This document shows, in pieces, positions 27,043-34,132 of a stretch of 64,000 nucleotides of DNA. A model generated the notes under the pieces. That model was not told the origin of the DNA. It saw only the letters and a list, made by a program, of their open reading frames with translations, and did no database searches. The position numbers and the translations under genes were made by a program. Source of the stretch: JACNKV01 sp964422145 (GTDB lineage: Bacteria > Fidelibacterota > Marinisomatia > Marinisomatales > JACNKV01); assembly GCA_964422145.1 (NCBI GenBank), contig CAYQZV010000007.1:1-64000 (forward strand). Direction: 5' to 3'. Positions within the stretch are counted from its first letter, which is position 1. Every line of letters begins with the position of its first letter.

Positions 27043-28041
27043 ATGCTTAAAAGAATAACACTGATCATCATTATCCTTGTTTCGATATCTTTTTCTAAAA
27101 CAGTGATTAAAATGGCGACCTTGGTCCCTGAGGGAACAAATTGGCATGGATTAATGGTTGAAATGGGTCAACGATGGAAAGCAGAAACCAACGGTTCTGT
27201 TGTCTTAAGAATATATCCAAGCGGTGTTGTCGGAGATGAACGGGATATGATTCGAAAAATGAGAATCGGTCAAATCCAAGCCGCTGCCATCAGTTTAGAG
27301 GGTTTGTCAGAATTAAACTCCGATGTGTATGCTTTTTATATTCCATTGCTCCTGAAGGATTATGATGATGTTGATTGGTATCGGGAGAAAATATCAGAGC
27401 AGCTCGTAAAGGGGATTGAAAAAAACGGATTTAAACTTCTATTTTGGGCAGATATCGGATGGGCAAAATGGTTTGCGAAAGAACCCGTAAGATTACCGGA
27501 TGATTTGAAAAAGACAAAGATTTTTACATGGTCGGGTGATTTTAAATCAACTGAACTTTGGAAAAAGGGAGGGTTTAATCCTGTACCATTGGCAGCAACA
27601 GATGTATTGACCGGATTACAATCCGGCTTGGTGAATGCAATCGCGACACCTCCAATATATGCGTTATCTTCACAATGGTTTGGAATTGCCGATCATATGC
27701 TTGATTTGAACTGGGGTGTATTATCCGCTGCAATTGTGATCGATATCAGAACCTGGAATAAAATCAATGCCAAAAATCAAAAGATTATCATGGATATTGC
27801 GCGTGAAACTTCTGAAAAACATCAAAGAGAGAACAGACACGAAGACAAAAAGGCAATTGATGTTATGGAAGAATACGGCTTAAAAGTGCACACGCCATCG
27901 GATAGTGAGAGAGAAGAGTGGGATCGATACATTGAATCATGGTATCCAAGACTCCGTGGGGCATATGTCCCTGAAGATATTTTTGATACAATGATGCAGT
28001 TGAAACAAGAACGAGATACGCAAGTAAATCAGAGACAGTAA
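27043..28041 (+). CDS. dctP: TRAP transporter substrate-binding protein DctP
   Basis: 332 residues with a signal peptide (…VSISFSKT), then the DctP-family start VIKMATLVPEGTNWHGLMVEMGQRWKAETNGSVVLRIYPSGVVGDERDMIRKMRIGQ. The conserved Arg and the GLQSGLVNAIATPP segment contact ligand in DctP proteins. It is periplasmic and partners with TatT and the fused permease. The substrate is unknown; TatT-linked TRAP systems have been suggested to carry hydrophobic ligands. Confidence 0.92.
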   Translation: MLKRITLIIIILVSISFSKTVIKMATLVPEGTNWHGLMVEMGQRWKAETNGSVVLRIYPSGVVGDERDMIRKMRIGQIQAAAISLEGLSELNSDVYAFYIPLLLKDYDDVDWYREKISEQLVKGIEKNGFKLLFWADIGWAKWFAKEPVRLPDDLKKTKIFTWSGDFKSTELWKKGGFNPVPLAATDVLTGLQSGLVNAIATPPIYALSSQWFGIADHMLDLNWGVLSAAIVIDIRTWNKINAKNQKIIMDIARETSEKHQRENRHEDKKAIDVMEEYGLKVHTPSDSEREEWDRYIESWYPRLRGAYVPEDIFDTMMQLKQERDTQVNQRQ

Positions 28042-28042
28042 A

Positions 28043-29845
28043 TTGAAATCACATCCTATTGTAAATCGTCTGAGGTTAGGTGAAGATCTCATCGCATTAG
28101 CTGTGTATTTCGCCATGGTATTTATTCCTGTGATTGAAATAATTTCTCGATTTACCCATATTTCAGGGATTCCGGCCGCTTCCGTTTTGGTGCAGCATCT
28201 CACATTGTGGATTGGCTTTATCGGTGCGGTATTAGCAGCTCAACAAAACAAATTATTATCTTTATCCGTCAAACCGCTTTTTAATTCGGAAAATGATTCG
28301 CACCCAGGTCATTGGGTTGCAAAAACGATCTCGTTTATTGTCCTCATTTCATTGACGTGGGGGAGCTTACAGTTTATTAAATGGGAATATTTGTATCCAA
28401 TGGAAATAGCACCGAATATTCCTCGATGGTTTGTTCAAACAATAATGCCGGTCGGATTTGCCTTGATTGCGTTTCATGTTATTCGAAAGAGCGGAAAAGA
28501 TCGATATTATATCGGCTCAATATTAATGGTGTCATTGATTTGGTTTTTACTATCAATAACGGATACATTTGTCGATCAATCGTGGTTTGTATGGTTTGGC
28601 ATGATAGTGATATTGGTATCAATGTTTTTTGGTGCGCCGATCTTTGTCGGATTAGGAGGACTCGCCGCTTTATTATTTTGGTCTAATTCTATCCCGATCG
28701 CAGCGATTCCGACCGAAACTTACCGCATTGTTATTTCGCCAACATTACCGATGATTCCTTTGTTTACACTCGCCGGATATTTATTGGCTGAATCGAAAGC
28801 TTCAGAACGAATGTTTCAATTTTTCACCAGTGTTTTCGGTTGGATACCTGGAGGAACTCCGATCGTTATCATTGTTCTGTGCAGTTTCTTTACGGCTTTG
28901 ACCGGTGGTTCAGGCGTGACCATTCTAGCGTTAGGTGGGTTGCTTTTTCCATTGTTGAAAAAGGATGGATATTCCACTAGATTTACGTTAGGACTGATTA
29001 CGGTTTCAGGATCAATTGGAATATTATTCCCGCCAAGTTTACCGGCTATAATTTATAGTGTTACTGCAAAGATCAGCGTAAAAGACGTTTTCATTGCAGG
29101 ATTGATCCCGGGGATTTTATTAGTGGTCCTCATGGCAGCATGGGCCATTTATCAGGGACGATCTCACAAAATAAAGAGACAACCTTTCAATGTGACGGAA
29201 ATCTTCAAATCTGTGAACCAAGCCAAATGGGAAATGGCAATCCCGATCATCATTTTGTCAGGTGTTTTTGCCGGATTTACAACATTAGTTGAGACAGCAG
29301 CACTGACCGTTATTTACATCCTGTTTATCGAAATATTTATATACAAAGACTTATCTTTAAGGCGAATCCCGGGGATTGTTATTGAATGTGCAACGTTGGT
29401 AGGCGGGGTTCTAATTATTTTAGGCGTCGCCATGGGATTAACCAATTACATCGTCGACGCAAAACTTCCTGATTTGATTTTAACAACCGTCAAGTCAATG
29501 ATATCTTCTAAAATCGTATTCTTGTTGATTTTGAATCTATTCTTGCTAATTGTTGGATGTTTCATGGATATTTTCTCGGCAATGATTGTCGTTGCTCCGT
29601 TAATCGCACCGATAGGCGTTCATTTTGGAATCAATCCCATACACTTGGCTATCATATTTATTGCCAACTTAGAATTAGGTTATTTTACACCTCCGGTTGG
29701 AATGAATTTATTCCTTACAGCTTATCGATTTGATCAGGATATGCCTACAATCTATAAAGCAACATTACCGTTTTTTATAATCCGGTTTATCGCGGTTTTA
29801 CTCATTACGTATTTACCGATTTTATCATTGTATTTATTATCGTGA
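28043..29845 (+). CDS. dctM: TRAP transporter fused permease DctQM
   Basis: 600 residues. The first ~180 form a four-helix DctQ-like domain (LTLWIGFIGAVLAAQQNKLLSLS); the rest is a DctM-like domain with about 12 helices, including PLFTLAGYLLAESKASERMFQFF, SGVTILALGGLLFPLLKKDGY, GSIGILFPPSLPAIIYSV and GYFTPPVGMNLFLTAYRF. This is the Na+-driven membrane part of the transporter. It begins with TTG one base after the dctP stop and has no clear SD, so translation is probably coupled. Fusion of Q and M is common in TRAP systems. Confidence 0.93.
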   Translation: MKSHPIVNRLRLGEDLIALAVYFAMVFIPVIEIISRFTHISGIPAASVLVQHLTLWIGFIGAVLAAQQNKLLSLSVKPLFNSENDSHPGHWVAKTISFIVLISLTWGSLQFIKWEYLYPMEIAPNIPRWFVQTIMPVGFALIAFHVIRKSGKDRYYIGSILMVSLIWFLLSITDTFVDQSWFVWFGMIVILVSMFFGAPIFVGLGGLAALLFWSNSIPIAAIPTETYRIVISPTLPMIPLFTLAGYLLAESKASERMFQFFTSVFGWIPGGTPIVIIVLCSFFTALTGGSGVTILALGGLLFPLLKKDGYSTRFTLGLITVSGSIGILFPPSLPAIIYSVTAKISVKDVFIAGLIPGILLVVLMAAWAIYQGRSHKIKRQPFNVTEIFKSVNQAKWEMAIPIIILSGVFAGFTTLVETAALTVIYILFIEIFIYKDLSLRRIPGIVIECATLVGGVLIILGVAMGLTNYIVDAKLPDLILTTVKSMISSKIVFLLILNLFLLIVGCFMDIFSAMIVVAPLIAPIGVHFGINPIHLAIIFIANLELGYFTPPVGMNLFLTAYRFDQDMPTIYKATLPFFIIRFIAVLLITYLPILSLYLLS

Positions 29846-29890
29846 TTGAATTTTTAGTTTTGATCTAAAATACACATAATGAAACAAAAC

Positions 29891-29919
29891 TTGACTGACG
29901 AGCGTAAGGAGGGTATATT
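29891..29919 (+). promoter_or_regulatory. Sigma70-like promoter for the porV/T9SS cargo cluster
   Basis: TTGACT (29891-29896) and TATATT (29914-29919) match the -35 and -10 consensus at five of six positions each, with an ideal 17-base spacer. It lies in the 182-base gap between the TRAP permease and the PorV-like gene and would give a leader of about 100 bases containing the hairpin at 29983-29997. Confidence 0.5.
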
Positions 29920-29982
29920 CGCTCCCGATAAATGGAGAAAATGCATCAGAAAACGCTAACATATTCGTTCAATAAATAAGAG

Positions 29983-29997
29983 ACGGGGACACCCCGT
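29983..29997 (+). promoter_or_regulatory. Perfect hairpin in the leader of the PorV-like gene
   Basis: ACGGGG, three-base loop ACA, CCCCGT. The stem is six base pairs, four of them G-C. It is followed by A residues rather than a T-tract, so it is not a terminator on this strand. It sits about 30 bases before the ATG and just upstream of an AGGAG ribosome-binding site (30016-30020), where it could stabilise the message or affect translation. Confidence 0.5.
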
Positions 29998-30027
29998 AAA
30001 AAATACTTAAAACTCAGGAGTTTCAAT

Positions 30028-31374
30028 ATGAAGCATTTTCTTACTGTTTGTACTTTATTCGCGTCACTGAATATCGCGTCGTTATTCGGTCAAGGTGAGG
30101 CAGGTGCAATCTTTCTTTTAATTTCTCCCGGTGCTAGAGCCGGTGGAATGGGAGAAGCTCAAACCGCTATTGCTGACGACGCCTACGCCAGCTATTGGAA
30201 TCCCGCCGGATTAGGTTTTCTTCAAGGGACTGAAGTCGCTTTTATGCACGTGAACTGGCTTCCAAACTTAGCAGATGATCTTTACTATGATTTCTTTGCT
30301 TTTAGGCGGCATGTACCACATTTAGGGACTTTAGGTGGACATCTCATCTATTTGAACTTAGGTGAGCAAACACGTACCGGAGATACAGGTGAATATCAGG
30401 GAGTATTCACCAGTTTTATGTTAGCGGCATCAATGTCCTATGGTTCGCAATTGTCGAAGACTTCATCCGTTGGGATGAATGCAAAAATATCTTATCAGCA
30501 TTTAACGGAATATGGAGCAGGAGCAGAAAAGGGCGAAGGAACTTCACTCGATTTTGGATTTGATGTTGGCTATTTAAAAAAGGGATTATTAACTCCTCGG
30601 CTTGACTTTGCAGCCACCGTAACGAATATTGGACCAAAAGTTGCATTTATTGATCCTGCTCAGGCTGATCCGCAGCCAACGAATTTGACAATTGGCTTGA
30701 ACTATCGACTCATTGATACTGAGTTTAATAAACTAAGTTTAGTCTATGATGTTAATAAGTTGTTGGTCTCATCTTATCCGGCTATGGATTGGGACGGTGA
30801 TGGATATATCGGACGGTACGATGAAGAAGGGCATGAAGATCCGAATGGAGAATATAATGTTAACGGACAAAAAGAGTATGCTCATACTGACCCGATTTAT
30901 GTCGCAATATTTACCTCTTGGATTGACGATTGGCTATTAGGTGGAGATCAAGACCTCTCTCCTGATAGTAGACCAGCAGACGGAATGATTGGCGGATATG
31001 CATGGGGTAACGACGATAATGATGACGGAATCCCCGATGAAGGAGAGATGGTTCGTTCCGGAGAGAATCCTGGTGATGATGATTGGGGTAGATATAATGA
31101 ATATGCTCAAATTGAAGTAGGGATGGCTAATAAAAGAAGCATTAAAAACGAGATTGATAAACTGATCCACAACATTGGATTTGAATATTGGTATTCTGAA
31201 TATTTTGCCATCCGCAGTGGTTTCTACTATGATAAAACAGGTAAGATTGCCAATCCGACGGTTGGTGTCGGACTTCGCTTCGGCGAATACGGTTTCGATT
31301 TCGGATACATCTCAGGCGATGTTGGCCATCCGCTGACAAATACGATGCGATTTTCATTAAACTGGGCATTTTAA
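30028..31374 (+). CDS. PorV/PorQ family outer-membrane protein with acidic repeat insert
   Basis: 448 residues. A signal peptide (…ASLFGQG) is followed by the PorV signature AIFLLISPGARAGGMGEAQTAIADDAYASYWNPAGLGFL, then a FadL-like barrel ending RFSLNWAF. PorV is the T9SS shuttle that carries cargo from the translocon to the attachment complex. Unusually, residues about 253-357 form an acidic insert with calcium-loop-like motifs (DWDGDGYIGRYDEEG, DNDDGIPDEGE) inside the barrel, probably an extracellular loop. The next gene encodes a protein with a T9SS sorting domain, which supports the assignment. It has an AGGAG site seven bases before the ATG. Confidence 0.85.
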   Translation: MKHFLTVCTLFASLNIASLFGQGEAGAIFLLISPGARAGGMGEAQTAIADDAYASYWNPAGLGFLQGTEVAFMHVNWLPNLADDLYYDFFAFRRHVPHLGTLGGHLIYLNLGEQTRTGDTGEYQGVFTSFMLAASMSYGSQLSKTSSVGMNAKISYQHLTEYGAGAEKGEGTSLDFGFDVGYLKKGLLTPRLDFAATVTNIGPKVAFIDPAQADPQPTNLTIGLNYRLIDTEFNKLSLVYDVNKLLVSSYPAMDWDGDGYIGRYDEEGHEDPNGEYNVNGQKEYAHTDPIYVAIFTSWIDDWLLGGDQDLSPDSRPADGMIGGYAWGNDDNDDGIPDEGEMVRSGENPGDDDWGRYNEYAQIEVGMANKRSIKNEIDKLIHNIGFEYWYSEYFAIRSGFYYDKTGKIANPTVGVGLRFGEYGFDFGYISGDVGHPLTNTMRFSLNWAF

Positions 31375-31393
31375 CCTTTTAATAATATAGTTT

Positions 31394-34132
31394 ATGATTC
31401 GTCTCAAAGGCAGGATACTTTTAGTCATCCTGTTGATTATTACAAGTTACTCATTTTCTGAACCGATTACCGGACAATTGAAAATCGCTGCTATTCGAGT
31501 CCAATTCAGCATAGATCAAAATGAAGGAACGACTGGGGATGGACTTTTCCTGCTTGGGAATGATTCTATTGAATGTGCTGAATACACGATTGATCCTCCG
31601 CCGCATAATCGCAACTACTTCTTTTCTCAGCTCAAAGCTGTAAACTCATATTTTCAAACCGTGTCTTATAATAATTTCGGTATTGATCTTGAAAATTCTT
31701 TTGTTTATCCTGAAGAATTAAATTCATCTTATTCACTACCTAATCCGATGTCCTATTACCATCCCTATGGTGAATCAGACGAACTCCATGAAGAACGGAT
31801 TACACAGCTATTTCGTGATGCATTAGACGCTGCAGAAGAAGTTCCTTTTCAAAATTATGATTTGGTGGTGGTCTTTCATGCTGGAATAGGACAAGATTTT
31901 ACGTTACCCACATTAGATCCTACTCCTGAGGATATCCCTTCTACCTATGTTGATAGAGAGATGATGGGTTTACCGTATTTAGGTATAGAACACGGAATTG
32001 TTCTTCCGGAGACCCAAAATCACTTATTGTTTCCTGAAACAGAGTCCATCTTTTCATCTGCATCGGATCCATGCCAATATCAATTCGGGTTAACCGGCAC
32101 ATTCGCACTAATGGTGGGATTCGCAATTGGTTTACCACCTTTGTGGGATACCGATTCCGGAGACAGCGGATTAGGTGTTTTCGGTTTGATGGATCAGGGA
32201 TCAAATAACGGGCAAGGTGTAATTCCGTCCCCACCGGATGCCTGGACAAGAACCTGGGCAGGCTGGGTTGACCCCTTGATAATGATACCTCACTCATCAG
32301 TGGAATTAGCATCAATAAACCTTGATCCTTCAATTATTCAAGTACCAATAAATGATCACGAATATTTCTTAATTGAGAATCGGAATAATTGGTACAAAGA
32401 ACATGTGAATATTGATTCAACCCGTTATGCTATTTGGCGTGAAACCGGTGAATATCCCGGATTTTATAAAGTCCTGTTTGATTCTGTTGATTATGAAATT
32501 GATGAGACAAATGTGATCACCTCGATTCCTAATTATGATTTAGGACTGCCTACATCAGGGCTGCTTATTTGGCATATTAATGAAAGCGTGATCGAATCAA
32601 CACCGGATTGGTATTCCATCAATGCTGACCGAGAACGGCGCGGTATAGACTTAGAGGAGGCAGATGGCGCACAGGATATAGGGTATCCTTCGATACATAT
32701 GTTTTTTGACCCTTCCAGTGGATATTTCGGTGATATGTGGTTCAAAGGGAATGAACAGTACGAGGAAATTAACGGACATCGGTATCCGGTCTTTGGGCCA
32801 TATACATATCCAAACACTCAAGCTAATGATGGATCCTCAACCTATCTGAAAATCGAGAATATTTCTCTGCCGGATGATACGATGAGTTTTGATATCTCCA
32901 ATACGTTATTGTTTGAGGAACTACCTGAGTCGACTGATAAGATTCGTTTTGTTATCGATATTAATAATGATGGAATTAAGGATATTATCGGCGGAATAGA
33001 CTCATTGTGGTGGGCATCGATAAACGAGTTAGATTCTCGTAAATATTTTATGAATGGTAGCGAACCCTTTACATATTCCGGGGGATTATTTTTCACTTTG
33101 AAAAGTTCTTCATTACATAGACTTTCTATTTCAACACTTGATGATCCTTACATTTATGATTTTACTTTTGATCAAGAAACTGAAAATATGATTTTGTCTC
33201 AAGTGATCGGTCCTTTATCGGAACCTGTTAAACTGGTATTAAATGAAGAAACCGGGAATGTTGATTCTCTTGCATTCCCTCAGTACGATCTGTACAGAAA
33301 AGAACTTACTCTAAAGTGGAGAGCGGAGGTTAATATCCACGAAGGCATCGTTGTCAATTACACCGATCAAACTCAATCAATCATTGATGATAAACAGTTT
33401 TTATCCATTGCTGCCTGCGACTTGAATTTAGATGGAAAACCGGAACTGCTCACGGTTGATTCTAATAATAATCTTTACGCTTATGATAAGAATTTGATTC
33501 TAATGCCAGGATTCCCAATGACTGATTCACTTGATGAACTCGTCTTTGTTAATAACTTGATAGGAGATGAGCATCCTGAAATTGTAGTGAAATCCCATGA
33601 TGGTCAGAAACTCTATGTGATCAATTATGACGGTGAAATACGCTATCAGATATCAACATATTCAAACGAGACAATTCAACACATCGGAAAATTAGATCAA
33701 TACAGTTATATCGTGACCACTCAACGAATCTGGAAGTTTGAATCAGGTGATAGTTTTACGGGAAATGAGTGGGCTTATATCAATGGAGATGCAAGTCATA
33801 CACGGTCCTTCGATTCAACTGAAGCTTGGGTATCAGTTGAAGTAGATTTGATGGATACTGACCGTACCTATGCGTATCCGAATCCGGTTTACGAGGAAAA
33901 TGTCACATTACGTGTTCAATGTGAATCAGCTAAGTCGATTGAGATAAGAATGTATGATCTTGCCGGCTACTATATCGAAACCCTCAAGATCACAGATACA
34001 AAAACAATGATGCCGAATGAGATCATTTGGAATGTAAAAGACGTTGAATCAGGGGTATATTTTGCACATGTAACAGCATCCAAAGATGGCAAGACGCAAT
34101 CCACAGTTCTGAAAATTGCGGTGATTCATTGA
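31394..34132 (+). CDS. T9SS-exported M6-like metallopeptidase homologue lacking catalytic residues
   Basis: 912 residues. Signal peptide (1-22); an M6/immune-inhibitor-A-like N-terminal region (about 30-420); FG-GAP-like segments (DINNDGIKDIIGGID, CDLNLDGKPELLTVDS) in the middle; and a C-terminal type A T9SS sorting domain from about residue 825 (AYPNPVYEENVTLRV… ending VLKIAVIH). In M6 peptidases the zinc site reads HExGHxLGLPDLYD; here residues 239-252 read LMVGFAIGLPPLWD, so both His and the Glu are gone while the flanking GLP and LWD are kept. The downstream DSGLGVFGLMDQG is also kept. It is predicted to be a surface-anchored or released pseudoprotease acting as a binding or structural protein. 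Confidence 0.8.
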   Translation: MIRLKGRILLVILLIITSYSFSEPITGQLKIAAIRVQFSIDQNEGTTGDGLFLLGNDSIECAEYTIDPPPHNRNYFFSQLKAVNSYFQTVSYNNFGIDLENSFVYPEELNSSYSLPNPMSYYHPYGESDELHEERITQLFRDALDAAEEVPFQNYDLVVVFHAGIGQDFTLPTLDPTPEDIPSTYVDREMMGLPYLGIEHGIVLPETQNHLLFPETESIFSSASDPCQYQFGLTGTFALMVGFAIGLPPLWDTDSGDSGLGVFGLMDQGSNNGQGVIPSPPDAWTRTWAGWVDPLIMIPHSSVELASINLDPSIIQVPINDHEYFLIENRNNWYKEHVNIDSTRYAIWRETGEYPGFYKVLFDSVDYEIDETNVITSIPNYDLGLPTSGLLIWHINESVIESTPDWYSINADRERRGIDLEEADGAQDIGYPSIHMFFDPSSGYFGDMWFKGNEQYEEINGHRYPVFGPYTYPNTQANDGSSTYLKIENISLPDDTMSFDISNTLLFEELPESTDKIRFVIDINNDGIKDIIGGIDSLWWASINELDSRKYFMNGSEPFTYSGGLFFTLKSSSLHRLSISTLDDPYIYDFTFDQETENMILSQVIGPLSEPVKLVLNEETGNVDSLAFPQYDLYRKELTLKWRAEVNIHEGIVVNYTDQTQSIIDDKQFLSIAACDLNLDGKPELLTVDSNNNLYAYDKNLILMPGFPMTDSLDELVFVNNLIGDEHPEIVVKSHDGQKLYVINYDGEIRYQISTYSNETIQHIGKLDQYSYIVTTQRIWKFESGDSFTGNEWAYINGDASHTRSFDSTEAWVSVEVDLMDTDRTYAYPNPVYEENVTLRVQCESAKSIEIRMYDLAGYYIETLKITDTKTMMPNEIIWNVKDVESGVYFAHVTASKDGKTQSTVLKIAVIH

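Noticed and set aside
29854..29871. Inverted repeat TTTTAG…CTAAAA after the TRAP permease
   Set aside because: Stem is only six A/T-rich pairs and has no T-tract, so it is not a credible terminator.
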